Positions 1 to 11,469 are shown, numbered from the stretch's first letter. The stretch: 64,000 nt of DNA from Dipteronia dyeriana (GCA_032871835.1 CM065300.1:111783088-111847087); one strand, 5' to 3'. The notes: generated from the letters alone by a model not told the origin. Translations and numbers: made by a program.

Positions 1-376
1 CCTATCCTTAGGTGGATTTACTTGGTGAACAAGAGTCATTTTCCAAAAAGAATTCTTTCATACACCAAGACTCCTAATCCAACTCAATAGTGTATTTGTA
101 ACCATATTAAAGATTTCCTAATTTGACTAGATAAATAATTCTTATTATTTATCTACTTATCATATATAATCTTAAATATTAATTATACTACCAACAATAG
201 TTTAATATTAGGAGACCTACTCCTACTAGAAATGTATTTTGACTTTTAATTAAATAATTAATTAATTACCAAATTGATTAATTTCTATTTAATTAAATAA
301 TATAATTAAAATAACATAATTAAGCTAAACTATATTACTTTGCCGTTCAACACTATATATGGGCCATTATATTATT
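1..376 (-). repeat. Copia-A copy 1, 3' LTR, left segment (partial)
   Basis: The sequence matches the middle of the other copia-A LTRs (for example the CCTTAGGTGGATTTACTTGG and ACACCAAGACTCCTAATCC segments also seen near 9790-9880, 17990-18060 and 56210-56290). It continues at 2742 after the solo gypsy LTR. The outer end of this LTR lies left of the window, so the flanking target duplication of this element cannot be read. Confidence 0.9.
372..376. repeat. Target-site duplication TTATT (left)
   Basis: TTATT directly precedes the TG of the gypsy LTR and recurs at 2737-2741. The uninterrupted sister LTR at about 10172-10190 reads ATTATATTATTTTTTCTATT, which is the expected empty site. Confidence 0.95.
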
Positions 377-2736
377 TGTTAACAGAAAATTTGCTTAGGA
401 TGAGAAATCCTTATTAACACCCTCGAGACCACTACCACGGAGGTGGTGGTCGGGGTTGGTACCTTTGGTACCTTACCTAATCTTTTATGAATATGGAGTA
501 TGGAGTGGTAGGTAAGAGAGGAGTCATCCCACTCGTCGAGCTTCGTAGTAGGTAGGAGACGAGTCATCCTTTCTGTCGGGCTTCGTAATAGGTAGGAAAC
601 GAGGGGGCTCGAGGTTACCTTCTTGGTCCTAGTCCTGGTCCTCGGTCCTCGGTCCTCGGTCCTAGTCCTGGTCCTCGGTCCTCAGTCAGGGTCGTAGCCC
701 GTCATGGTACCCGGAGCCCGATTCCTTCCTGTAAATCCCCGACCTAGATAACAAGTAAGAATAGGGGCTTATCTAGCTTTAGTGTCGGGGAGCTCAATTT
801 TTGCCATAGAGATGATGCAGGAGAGCTCATCGATTTCCTTCAAGTTAGTCTGGGCGGTTTCTTCTTATCTTGATGTGCAACTTTGGCATGTAGATGGGAG
901 GATAAGAGCGCTAGGTTCAGTGAGGTAGGAATCTGGCTTTCGTTTCCTTAGGTCTTCGTTGTTGTTTCCCGATCTTATGTAAGAAAGATTAGAGAGCTAG
1001 AACCAAATGGGGTCGGTACCTAGCCCGTATACACATGCGTAATACAGTAGATAATAGGAAAAACACAAGTCTTATGTAGATGGAGGTGGACTGACCAAGG
1101 GGGAAAAAAGCATCACGAGTGATCACATGCTGAAAAACCCATACAGTATCTAGAGGAAAGTGGAATACCCTTTCTTGTATATGTATATATCAAGTGATGC
1201 TCCTAGGAGGTTACAAAGATGTCAAAGTAGTACAACGTATATGCTCCGGGGAGCTTACAACACTGAGTGTTTACCGATACCAGTATTTTCCTGGTCGGGG
1301 TATACATACAATGATGATGTAGAGAGAACTTTCAACAAAGCATGTGTCTTCTGTCATTGACAAGAGCCCGATTACTATGCCTTTTACACTTATATTTATA
1401 CATGGTGACTACCTTGGCGTGCAAGTCCAGGACTCTTCAATTAGTCTTCGTTTCCTTATCGAATATGATTCTTCCTTTCATGTTGTTGATCGGCTTGTAG
1501 CTATTATCTTGGTGAAGATATGATTGTTTCCTTTTCGGACTCTTCCTTCCTTAATAGGCGGGATTTTCTGTTATAGTTGACCTCCAATAATCGGTTGTGG
1601 AGGATATCTTGGAGGAAAAGGTATTTGTTTACTCTTTAGACTCTTTCACTAATGATGGCCATTAAAGAGTTGAATATTCCCTTATTAATGGTGTTGATCA
1701 CGTCATTAATTGGGTTGATTGCCTCTATTTATATATTTGACCTCATCAATAGGGTTGACTACCTCCATTAATACGATTTACCTCATTAATGGTACTTTAA
1801 ATGTCATGAAAGTCAACCCTTTCTTCCTACGTTGCCGAGAGGAGAGCTCTAGTTTTGCATGTCACTTTGGAGAGGTACTTCGTGGAGGTTACCTGAGGTG
1901 ACATTTGATATTCCTTGAGGGTGAGGTACCCTAGGATCCAGTACACTGGAGGGGTCCCACGGGGACCTCTCGATTGTCTCGGAGCTAGATCGATCATGCT
2001 GGTCTTCCCATGGAGCTTGTGCTAACCATTTTAGGGGTGAAATATCCATTGAGTTCCAACCTTGTGGTTGGGAGCTTGGTTTAGCTACGTCGAGCTTTAT
2101 CATGGAGCATGACCTAATTATACAGGCTTCCTAGTAGGGTAGCGGGCTTGGTTGGCAAGCCCTGGTAAGGTGTTTGCCATAAACAGACAATATTGGCTTG
2201 CTTCTTGAAGGGTGGAGAGGTACGCTCGAGTACTGCTCTTGCTACTTGATTTAACCATGCCAGGATCTACAGTGGATTTTGGCGCTTTTGGTAATGATGG
2301 GGCTTTACGGCTTTCTTTCTTTTATGCTCGGACAGGTCGAGATTTTACCTCGACGAGGCAGGAGGGCCTTTGTAAGACAAGTTCGGCACCTTGAAGGTCT
2401 CCTAGCGAAACTAAAGATAGTAGAAAGCTCAAAGAGAGTGTCACGAGATACCTTAATATCGGGGGACCCAGGTTCTTTGACGTCGACCTAGCTTCGGGCT
2501 TTTATCTTGGTATTAGGAGCTTGTCGCGATCTCGTCAGGCTTTATTTGGTAAGCCTGGACACGTGTGAGATGCTCAGATGGTATGGGCGGCCTCACCTTG
2601 CTCCTGTAGGATTACGTGGTAGCTCGACCTCGGGGTCCTTGAAACCCCGTCATATAAGCCCGAATTTTGACCCTTGCAGGAAGGCTGGGAAGTGGAAAAT
2701 TCTTTTTTGGTCCCTAGCCAAATTTTGCTATTAACA
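377..2736 (-). mobile_element. Solo Ty3/gypsy (Tat-like) LTR, long-LTR variant
   Basis: It begins TGTTAACAGAAAATTTGC and ends GCTATTAACA, matching the ends of the gypsy LTRs at 28422-29580 and 51939-53097. Both sides are flanked by TTATT, and no coding region lies inside. That is the signature of a solo LTR left by LTR-LTR recombination. At 2360 bp it is about twice the 1.1-1.16 kb of the other gypsy LTRs. Only the outer parts and short blocks, such as the CCTTAATAGGCGGGATTTT stretch near 1550, look related, so it represents a related family or subfamily. Orientation follows the minus-strand elements. Confidence 0.88.
621..684. repeat. Short tandem repeat of GGTCCT-type units
   Basis: About nine imperfect copies of (C)GGTCCT or AGTCCT occur in a row inside the solo gypsy LTR. 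Nothing similar is seen in the other gypsy LTRs of the window, so it is an expansion private to this long-LTR variant. Confidence 0.8.
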
Positions 2737-2741
2737 TTATT
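2737..2741. repeat. Target-site duplication TTATT (right)
   Basis: This is the second copy of the 5-bp duplication that flanks the solo gypsy LTR (first copy 372-376). Confidence 0.95.
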
Positions 2742-3929
2742 TTTTCTATTTTATTAAATCCATTAGACCTTTATACATGTGAACTAGATCCATTCTTACA
2801 AAAAGAAACAAGTCCATATGCCTCAATACAATTCTAGATGGTCCCCTAAATTGGTCCGGTAGAATATATCAAGTGATCCATGCAAGTTCTTGTGGATGGG
2901 GACATTGGTGGGCTATCTGAATTGAAGCTCTAATAGACACAATCCAATCACATTCAACAAACGATTCACTTAGGTCCGATCTATTTAATTTTAGTTCATT
3001 CCACTAAAGAATTAAAATTGAACTCTTAAATAAAGATAGAATAAGTTGATGTTACTCATTCATACCCTAGACAACCTTATTGGAGAAAGTGTATCCTCGT
3101 TAAGAATATCAGTAATCGCCAAGAGCTCATAGACCGCCTATAGCTCTCCAAGTTACTCTATTTACTCATATGACCACATATTGAACTTGGATATTTTGAC
3201 TTGTCCAGAAGCCGTGTTTCTGTAGTCACTATTGAAAACTTAATGAAAAGATTTAATATCCAATGCCTCAAAACATCCATATGATGATATTCAACTCTCA
3301 TTTAATAAATGGAGCCACGATGTCCATATCTATAAACAGAGTCCTCTATCGATTAACAAATGAATACCACCAAACTATCGCGGATAGACTATGCTATATA
3401 ATCGTACTTATTGATAGCTCAAATGATAACACTTGCAACCATAAGTCCAACATTTATCTCATGACTAAGACAGCCTCTCCGATTTTCTTCAAGTGAAAAC
3501 TTTTATCCATTCATGGTTTTTAATAAAGTATTTCACTATGATCCTATTCAGTTCACCCAGTGCACTAGATTCTTTTGCCTAAAGACACCATAATTTGGTG
3601 ATTTTAGACTCATCATAACACATTTGATCCCACTCAAATGCTAGCAAAAGAATCTACAACTTTGACAAGATAAAGGCGCCCAACCTTTATCTTAAACTGT
3701 GAATATAATTCAAAACTAATTAAAGAATTGTGTCTACCTCATACATATCTAGATGTATACATAGTTCTTCTTTTCTCGTAGTCTTTTGACCTTATGATTA
3801 TTTACTTTTGACAATCATAATAATTAAACTATAAATGCTATAAGATTTGTTAAACTATAAATCACTTTATTGATATTAAAGATTGTCAAATACATTATTA
3901 TACTCTTACGATCGGGCATAGTCCCAACA
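2742..3929 (-). repeat. Copia-A copy 1, 3' LTR, right segment
   Basis: It continues the copia-A LTR after the solo LTR, with the same sequence as 10180-11392 and 24450-25621. It ends in GTCCCAACA at 3929, which on the minus strand is the LTR start TGTTGGGAC. A polypurine tract follows immediately. The 77-codon open stretch at 3263-3496 is a chance frame in the LTR, also seen at 10743-10958 and 18895-19110. Confidence 0.93.
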
Positions 3930-3950
3930 GTCTCCCATTTGCTTTATAGC
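3930..3950 (-). other. Polypurine tract of copia-A copy 1
   Basis: On the minus strand the bases AAATGGGAGAC lie directly upstream of the LTR start TGTTGGG. A purine-rich run here is the plus-strand DNA primer site of LTR elements. Copies 2 and 3 have diverged versions at 11393 and 25622. Confidence 0.75.
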
Positions 3951-4345
3951 AAATGTGTCATATCTGTCATCCCTATGTTCTCTAGAAACCCATCAAAACT
4001 CTTTTTTGGAAGAGCTTTTGTAATGGGATTTGCTAGATTATCTACTGACGCAATCTTGGTAATCGTCGCGTCGCCCCTATGCATAATTTCCCTCAGAAGG
4101 TGATACTTTCTTTCAATGTGTTTCCCTCTCTTATGACTTTTTTGTTCTCTTGAATTACCCACTGCTCTACTATTGTCACAATAGATAGTGATTTGCTTAT
4201 TCGCATCGGGAACCACTTCCAAGTCAATCAAGAATTGGAGGAGCCAGACAGCCTCTTTAGCAGCCTCGCATGCGGCAACATACTCGACTTCCATGGTGGA
4301 ATCGGTAATACAATATTGCTTGATACTCCTCCATATGATTGCCCC
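3944..4345 (-). pseudogene. Copia-A copy 1 RNase H (decayed)
   Basis: Degrades the RNA strand of the RNA-DNA hybrid during reverse transcription. A 116-codon open stretch (3944-4294) carries the copia RNase H C-terminal half: an EYVAACEAAKEAVWL-like block, YCDNS with its catalytic aspartate, a KHIERKYHLLREI block and NLA(D/N)P.TKAL near the end. The usual NLADPFTK is NLANPITK here. The N-terminal part upstream of 4294 is broken by a frameshift. Codon identities match copies 2, 3 and 4 at 11470, 25640 and 60216. Confidence 0.88.
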
Positions 4346-5470
4346 TCATACAATAGTAAACACAGATCTTGATGCTGATCCCCTGAAGTCATAATCTGAA
4401 TGAAAATTAGAATTTGTATACCAAACGGGAATTAAATCCCCTATAGAGTATACAAGCATATAGTCTCTCGTTCTCCTAAAATACTTGAAAATATGCTTGA
4501 CAACCGTACAGTGATCAGGACCAGGTTTCGATTTAAACCTACTAACTATGCCTACAGCAAAATAAATATCTGGTCTAGTACAGAGCATTGCATACATGAG
4601 ACTTCCAACTGTTGATGCATATGGAACCCTACTCACTTCATGCTCATTCTTAGGAACTTGTTCTTTAGAAAGTTTGATTCCATTTCTGAAAGGTAACATA
4701 CCTTTCTTGGAATCTTACATGAAAAGCCTAGACAAGATTTTATCTATGTATGAAGCTTGGGATAATGCAATCATTCTATTCTTTCTATCCATTATGACTT
4801 AGATACCAAGAATATAACTTGCTTCTCCTAAGTCCATCATATCAAATTATTTTGTTAACCATTATTTAACTGATGTTAATACACCTACATCGTTTCCGAT
4901 GAGTAATATATCAGCAACGTAAAAAACTAGGAAAACCAACTTTTCACCTTTAATCCTTTTGTATACATAGGGTTTGTCAAGGTTTTGAATAAATCCAAAA
5001 CTTTTCACAACTTGATAGAATTTTGTGTTCTAGGATTTAGATGCTTGCTTCAATCCATTTATGGATCTTTGGAACTTGCATACCCTTTCCTCTTGGCCTT
5101 TTTCAATGAATCCTTCTGGTTGCATCATATAGAGGCTTTCGTCAAGACTTCCATTAAAAAAACTATCCTAACTTCCATTTTCCAATTCTCTAGGTCTAGA
5201 GATTCCACACTAGATAAGAGTATCCAAATGGATTTAAGCATGGCCACAGGAGAGAAGGTTTCTTCATAATTACTGAATTCCTTCTGTGTATAAGCTTTAG
5301 CTACCAATATAGCTTTAAAGGTTTCCACATTTCCATCCATTCCACTTTTCCTCTTGTATACCCACTTGCACCCGATAGGTTTTATGTCTACAAGAGACCA
5401 AACTTTGTTTTTGAACATAGATTCAATTTTAGTTTGCATTGCCTTTTGCCAATGGCGACAATCAACATCC
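4346..5470 (-). pseudogene. Copia-A copy 1 reverse transcriptase (decayed, YVAD)
   Basis: RVT_2-type reverse transcriptase, read right to left. The N-terminal block with NKVWSLVD, CKWVYKRK and YEETFSPVAMLKSI lies in 5125-5470. The catalytic box lies near 4910-4921. The C-terminal linker to RNase H (SRVPYASTVGSLMYAMLCTR) is open at 4346-4699. In the catalytic box the GAT codon for the first aspartate of YVDD is GCT, giving YVAD. Stops and frameshifts separate the three blocks. In this family the enzyme copies the element RNA in cytoplasmic particles. Confidence 0.88.
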
Positions 5471-6562
5471 TCCATTGTTTCCATGTACGTATAGGGATCA
5501 TCGTCGTCTGGGAGATTCTCTACAGATTCTCTTAGACCGATGTATCTCTCGGGTTGTTTACTAACCCTCCCACTACAACGAGGTATGGTAGATTGTCGAT
5601 CTTGTGTTGGTATGGAACTTACAATTGGGCATGGTTGCGAAACCTCTTGTGGAATTATATCTCCTAAAAGCTTATTCAGAACAATTCTACTTTTAGGCAC
5701 AAAATTATTCATATAGTCCTGTTCCAGAAATTTAGCATTTGCCGAAACAAATACTTTCAGATCTGAAGGACTAAAAATAATATCCTTTTGTTCCTTTTGG
5801 ATACCCTATAAATATACATTTTTCCGAACGGGACCCCATCTTTTGTCTTTCCTTTTAACACGTGCGCAGGACATCTAAATATCCTTAAGTGTTGTAAACT
5901 AGGCTTTCGCCAAGTCCATAACTCATGCAATGTTTTAGGAACCGACTTAGATGGTACATCGTTTAGAAAGTACAATGCAGTTTGTAAAACATATCTCCAA
6001 AAAAGAATTAGGAAGCGTTGAATAACTCAACATAGACCTAACCATGTCCAAAAGAGTTCTATTTCTTCTTTCTACCACCCCATTTTGTTGAGGTGTACCT
6101 GGTGCAAAAATCTAAGAAATTATCCCATTATCAATAAGATATTGCTAAAACTCACCAGGCAGATATTTTCCACCACAATCAGACCTCAAGATTTTTATGC
6201 GTTTCTCAAGCTGATTTTCTACTTCAGCTTTAAATGCTTTAAACATGTCAAAAGCATCCGACTTATATCTGAAGAGATACACATAGCCAAATCTTTAAGT
6301 GACCATTCGTAAAAGTGATGAAGTACTCATATCCACATCTAGCTTGAATGCTCATAGGTCCATACACATCAGTGTGTATCAATCCTAAACATTTGCAGGC
6401 TCTTGTGCCTTTGGTCTTAAACGACCTTTTGGTCATTTTTCCTTCCAAACAAGATTCACAGGTTGGTAGATCATCAACCTTTAAGTCACTTAGAGGTCCG
6501 TCACTAACCAATCTTTTAAACCTATTAAGGTTAATATTACCTAGGTGCAAATGCCATAGGTA
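5471..6562 (-). pseudogene. Copia-A copy 1 integrase and linker (decayed)
   Basis: Inserts the cDNA into the host chromosome. The N-terminal zinc-binding part shows MHLGNINLNRFKRL followed by [14 protein letters not shown] and the first catalytic aspartate in LIHTDVYGPM (6263-6550). The middle (6000-6260) carries the remains of the DD35E core but is frameshifted. The C-terminal block, with PSLQHLRIF and VLKGK, is open at 5757-5975. The serine/proline-rich linker to reverse transcriptase is open in 5470-5712. It is recognisable but cannot encode one continuous protein. Confidence 0.87.
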
Positions 6563-6574
6563 GGTTTCATCTTT

Positions 6575-6889
6575 TTATAATTTTACTCTTCTATGATTAG
6601 GTTTCATCGATTCTGTGTCTAACAAGTGAGAAATATTTCCATGCAAATAGAATAAACCGTTTTCCAATGCACCTTTGTAAATAATTTTTTCATTCTTACT
6701 AGTAATAAAAGCTTTATTAAAAGTAACCGAATAACCAAATTTATTTAAACAAGAAACTGAAATTAAATTCCTCTTGAATTGAGGTACATAATAAACGTCT
6801 GTTAAATCTAAATGCCTATAAGAATCTAAATTGATTCTAATATCTCCCACTACACTAGATGAAACCAACGCTCCACTACCTAAATGCAA
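6575..6889 (-). pseudogene. Copia-A copy 1 protease region, C-terminal half
   Basis: A 104-codon open stretch covers the copia segment between gag and integrase. It contains VSSSVVGDIRINLDSY, the LISVSCLNKFGYSVTF block and a GLFYLHG block. This part normally follows the protease DSGAS-like active site. The active site itself was not found in this copy, since the N-terminal part is broken at 6890-6896. Copies 2 and 4 have lost most of this region by separate deletions. Confidence 0.8.
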
Positions 6890-6895
6890 GTTGAA

Positions 6896-7675
6896 TTAAT
6901 TCTTATTATGTCTATTCCTTTGAACCTTTTCACCATAAAGGAAACATTTCCCTTTGATCTTGGTTACTTTCTTTGTCTCCTTCTTAGTAGGTCCTAGTTG
7001 TTTTTTCTTCTGTTGTTTATTGACCTTCTTGCGGGTGTTAACAGAGGCAACTTTACCTACGAAATGAATCTCTTGACCTTTGCCTCTTACAATGATTTTT
7101 TCCGCAATTTGAACATCTTGCATCAGGCCTTGCAAGGTGTATTCCTTTTTATTCAAGGTGTATTCCAACTTGAATTGATAAAAGGAATCCGACAGTGAGT
7201 TGACAATCATGTCAATTTTGGTCTCACCATCTATCTCAACACCATTCAGTTCAACAATGTTGAGATGTGCTATGATTTTCATCATGTGATCTTTCACAGC
7301 CTGTCTAGGTTTCATCCTAAGATTTATAAAATTAGTCACTGCCTCTCTCTTAGTTGTCCTAGACCTCATAGCAAACATCTCCTCTAGAGACATCATTATA
7401 TCGACAGCAGTCTCCATTCCTTCATGTTATTGTCAACACATCAGAGATGATGGCCATAATGTAACATTTAGCCATCTCATCTGAAGACTCCCACTGGTGA
7501 TAATCATCTCTTTGCTCCTAAGCAGTTTCATTAGTAGGAGTAGGTGGTTTAGGAGTGAACAGAACGAACTTATGCTTTTCGGATTGCAATAAAAGCCCAA
7601 ATTTCCTTTTCCATGTGACATAATTATCACCAGTTAAAGTATTGTCTTTAAGGATGTTCATTAGGGATGGGTCAT
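6896..7675 (-). pseudogene. Copia-A copy 1 gag (frameshifted)
   Basis: Nucleocapsid precursor. The main open block (6896-7417) holds a UBN2-like gag core (MMSLEEMFAMRSRTTKREAV, NLRMKPRQAVKDHMMK, IDMIVNSLSDSFYQFKL), a basic stretch and a decayed zinc knuckle. In the knuckle, CFLCGEKxxxxRxC has become CFLYGEKVQRNRHN. The ATG at 7675 aligns with those of copies 2 and 4, but one G is missing after it (GGGATGGGTCAT against GGGATGGGGTCAT), which frameshifts the fifth codon. A stop precedes the 7417 block. Confidence 0.87.
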
Positions 7676-8501
7676 GATTTCTGAACAATAACAAAAATTA
7701 TATATGTAAATAATCATGATAAAGCACTTTTGAATATTTATCTTGAATTAAATAAAATAATTCAATCATAAAAATTCAACGGTGATCCAACACCCATAAA
7801 TGTCACGCCTTCTTTGGGAGTTCGCAACATTTACTAGTTGGGCTAGGTCCCACCTAATTGTTAACATAACAACCAACGTTTTCAATTTTAGCCTTGTAAT
7901 TTTTATTAACAAGAACTCTTAGGAGAATAATAATAAAATTACAATGAGTGTAATACCAAGTTATCGACCTTCAATATAATCCCTCACGAATATCCCTCAT
8001 TTGGGAGTAGATATCGTTTGGGCTAATTGTCTAGTCTATCCTTGTAAGGAAGTATCTTGCTAAATTCCATTCATGAATACCCTTTGGGGGGTTATTCACG
8101 AAACATAAAACTCAACTAAACTTGGAAGCCGTAGGTGTTCCAAAACACCTTCTCCCACTTAATTGTTTAAGGCGTGTGATCGAATTCCAAAGAATGATTT
8201 ACCAAGTTATCTAGATGCAAATTTAGATACTAAAACCATTCAATGCATGTTCATACCAAAAGAGATATATGAGTGGCACTCCTATTCTATATGACATGTT
8301 ATCAAACAATGACAAACATTGCAATATTTACAACAAATATAAATAGCTTCAATTTTGGTCCAACCTAGAAAAGCAAGTAAATTACATGTCTTGAAATACA
8401 AAAAACTTCTTTCTTGGTGAACAAGTCTTCACGCGACCTTCGTCGTCCGGACTCTCTCGGCTGCCTCCCATGGGCGTGCGCACCCTTGGCCCTTACCCAT
8501 G

Positions 8502-8515
8502 GGCATGCGCATGCC
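8502..8515. repeat. 14-bp perfect palindrome in copia-A leader
   Basis: GGCATGCGCATGCC is self-complementary over its whole length. The aligned site in copy 2 keeps a GTGCAC core. It sits just 5' of the hairpin pair on the plus strand, and so just 3' of it in the element RNA. A role in RNA dimerisation is only a guess. Confidence 0.7.
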
Positions 8516-8528
8516 ACAAACCCATAAA

Positions 8529-8578
8529 GGGCTGCCATGCTCAGCCCATGGCTTCTATAGGGCTGCCGTGTGCAGCCC
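8529..8578 (-). promoter_or_regulatory. Pair of leader hairpins, copy 1
   Basis: GGGCTG-CCATGCT-CAGCCC (8529-8547) and GGGCTGC-CGTGT-GCAGCCC (8560-8578) are adjacent stem-loops of 6 and 7 bp. Equivalents occur in copy 2 (15781-15827) and copy 3 (54927-54975). Repeated structure in the leader of a retroelement suggests a packaging, dimer or translation signal. Function is not shown by the sequence. Confidence 0.5.
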
Positions 8579-9021
8579 ATGCCACAACAAACGTGGTTGT
8601 GTGCTTTTCGCACGCACATTCGTTGCTACGGCTCGCACGGTCCTAAACTTTTTCCGGTTGCCCTTAATTTTTCAAACCTTCTAGTCTTCGAAACTTGAGT
8701 GTATTACAGAAGAATTATAATTAAAAATACTGCAGTTTTTTTTATTACAACAGCAAAATAAAAACAACTTAGCAACTATCAAGAAGGAAATTATGGTGAT
8801 GATAGACCACCCTTCTTGTTACAATCCCAAAACAAAATTACTTTGAAATTCTATGACCAAAATTGAGCAATAACAAACAACATATAAAACATATATATAT
8901 CCATACATTCCAATGTAAATATAAATGCGAATACCTAGAGTGCCTTGTCTTTCTAAAACATACATATATACAATAAAAAAAAAGATTCACGAACACATAC
9001 ATCAATTAATCAATGGTACAA

Positions 9022-9037
9022 CCTGGTTCTGATACCA
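9022..9037 (-). other. Primer-binding site, copia-A copy 1
   Basis: On the minus strand TGGTATCAGAACCAGG lies 2 bases from the LTR end. It differs at one central position from TGGTATCAGAGCCTGG-type sites complementary to the 3' end of initiator tRNA-Met. It fixes the orientation of the element and the LTR boundary at 9040. Confidence 0.9.
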
Positions 9038-9039
9038 AT

Positions 9040-11392
9040 TGTAAGGAAAATTGGTTCAAAATGCAACGAAAGCGTGAGAAAATTAGAAAATTAGAAAATT
9101 AGGGTTTCTTTGTTAGTTACAATTATCATCCAAAAGAAAAACCAAGAAATTCCGGTCACTTGTGAATTATCAATCAATTTGATTGAAACTCGTGTGAACC
9201 TTGACACGATATTGTACACAAAACTCTTTTGATGCAAAGGATACTGGTGTACAATAAAAAAAAAAGTGTTCCCTCTTTTCTCTATGCATGGCCGAATTCT
9301 TCACACAATGAGTTAGACGAAGTTTTTTTTATATAACAATAAAAAACAAATAAAAAACAACTTCTCACACCAAAAATTCATTCTTGGTCGAATTTAATAG
9401 GTATTATATATAGGAGACTAAATCCTCTCCTGTGAATCACTTAGGAGTGTGGGATCCCTCTCTGTTAATTGTATACCTGAGAATGGAAACAAACAAAATA
9501 TTTCTCTTTATTAGTTACAATAATCCTACAAGAAGAAAACAAAGAACGTTAGGTCACTTGTGATTTATCAATTAATTTGATTGAAACTCGCATGAACCTT
9601 GATTCGATGTTATACATAAAACCATTTAATGAAAAGGCTACTAGTGTACTATCGAAAACTAAATGTTCTTTCTTCCATTTCTTCTTTGCCGAATCTCACA
9701 CTATTTCATAGAGTTTATCGAATTTTGTCTTGAGCAAAAATAGATTTTTCTCCCTCGAAATTCTATGGTAGCCGAAATCTTCTCTCAAAGGTAGATTTAC
9801 TTGGTGACCAAGAATCCTTTTCAGAAAAGAATCCTTATCCAAAATGAATTTTTTCCCACACCAAGACTCCTAATCCAACTCAATAGTGTATTTGTAACCA
9901 TATTAAAGATTTCCTAATTTGACTAGATAAATAACTCTTATTATTTATCAACTTATTATTTATCTACTTATCAAATATAATCTTTAATATTAATTATACT
10001 ACCAACAATAGTATAATATTATGAGACAATCTCCTACTAGAAAAAAGATTTAGACTTTTAATTAAATAATTAATTAATTACCAAAATAATTAATATCCAT
10101 TTAATAAAATAATAAAAAAAAAACTTAAGCTAAACTATAAAGCTTTGCCTCCCAACACAATGTATGGAAAATTATATTATTTTTTCTATTTTATTAAATC
10201 CATTAAACTTAATAAAAAGTTCACATGTGAACTAGACCCATTCTTACAAAAAGAAACAAGTCTACATGCCTCAATACAATTCTAGATGAACCCCTAAATT
10301 GGTCTTGTAGAATATATCAAGTGATCCATACAGGTTCGTGACTATTGGGGATCTTGGCGGGCTATCTAAATTTAAGCTCCAATAGACACAACCCAATCAC
10401 AATCAACAAACGATTCACTTAGGTCCGATCTATTAATTTTAGTTCATTCCACTAAAGAACTAAAATTGAACTTTTAAATAAAGTTAGAATAAGTTAATAT
10501 TTCTCATTCATACCCTTGACAATATTAATGGAGACAATATTAATGGAGAAAGTGTATCCTCGTGAAGAATACCAGTAATCGTTAATAGCTCATAGACTGC
10601 TTATAGCTCTTCAAGTTACCATATATACTCATATGACCATATTTTGAACATGGATATTTTGACTTTTCCAGAAGCCACGTTTCAATAAACACTAATGAAA
10701 ACTTAACGTTAAGATTAATATCCAATACTTCAAAACATCCATATGATGATATTCTACTCTCATTTAATAAATGGAGACACGATGTCCATATCTGTTAATG
10801 AAGTCCTCTATCGATTAACAAATGAATACCACCAAACTATAGAGGATAGAATATGCTATATAATCGTACTCATTGATATCTCAAATGATAACACTTGTAA
10901 CCATAAGTCCATCATTTATCTCAGGATTGAGATAGACTCTGCGATTGTCTTCAAGTGAAAACTTTTATCCGCTGACTGTTCTAGAAAAAGTAATTCACTG
11001 TGATCCTATTTAATGCACCTAGTGCACTAGATTCTTTTGCCCAAAGACACAACACTTTGATGATTTTAGACTCATCATAACACATTTGATCCCATTCAAA
11101 TGTTAGCAAAAGAATCTACAACTTTGACAGGATAAAGGCGCCTAACCTTTATCTTAAGTTGTGAATATTATTCAAGACTAACTAAAGAATTGTGTCTACC
11201 TCATACATATCTAGATGTATGAACAATTCTTCTTTTCTCATAGTCTTTTGACCTTATGTTTATTTGCTTTTGACAATTATAATAATTATACTATAAATGA
11301 TATAAGATTTGTTAAACTAGAAATCACTTTATTAATATGAAAAGATTGTCAAATACATTATTATACTCTTGCTATCGAGCATAATCCCAACA
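9040..11392 (-). repeat. Copia-A LTR shared by copies 1 and 2
   Basis: It starts TGTAAGG next to the primer site of copy 1 and ends CCCAACA next to the polypurine tract of copy 2. It therefore serves as 5' LTR of one and 3' LTR of the other. Internally it is rearranged. About 200 bp near its left end are missing, and the block from about 9442 restarts earlier LTR sequence (TGAATCACTTAGGAGTGTGGG), so about 400 bp are partly duplicated. The remainder is collinear with the other copies. Confidence 0.88.
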
Positions 11393-11469
11393 ATTGCCCA
11401 CTATCTTTATAGCAAATGTGTCATATCTCTTATCCCCATATTCTCTAGATGCCTATCAAAACTCTTTTG

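Larger units (their letters stand above)
7676..9021 (-). other. Copia-A copy 1 5' leader (about 1.35 kb) with GC-rich island
   Basis: Non-coding leader between primer site and gag. It is AT-rich except for a GC-rich island at about 8425-8645, which holds two adjacent hairpins and a 14-bp palindrome (listed separately). The island lacks stops in several frames on both strands simply because it is GC-rich, and no frame is conserved between copies, so it is not called as coding. The same leader is at 14954-16310, 54074-55452 and, in part, 63356-64000. Confidence 0.8.
1..11392 (-). mobile_element. Copia-A copy 1, Ty1/copia LTR retrotransposon, left end outside window
   Basis: The order on the minus strand is 5' LTR (9040-11392), tRNA-Met primer site, leader, gag, protease, integrase, reverse transcriptase, RNase H, polypurine tract and 3' LTR (ending at 3929 and running off the left edge). 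Integrase before reverse transcriptase is the Ty1/copia order. The 3' LTR is interrupted by a solo gypsy LTR. The right LTR is shared with copy 2. The coding region is full of stops and frameshifts, and the catalytic YVDD box reads YVAD, so the copy is dead. The lineage within copia (Tork or Angela-like) is a guess from gag and polypurine-tract appearance. Confidence 0.93.

Noticed and set aside
2212..2734. Plus-strand frames of 60-75 codons in the solo gypsy LTR
   Set aside because: No homology recognised and inside an LTR. They end where the LTR ends.
3263..3496. Recurrent 71-77-codon plus-strand frame in copia-A LTRs (also 10743-10958 and 18895-19110)
   Set aside because: Lies in LTR sequence, has no known motif and is disrupted in the other LTR copies (for example near 25000 and 57200). 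Its conservation follows from LTR identity.
8365..8684. Overlapping open frames rich in His, Cys and Pro in the GC-rich leader island (also 15569-15969 and 54698-55147)
   Set aside because: Open in several frames and on both strands because of base composition. Frames are not conserved between the three copies.
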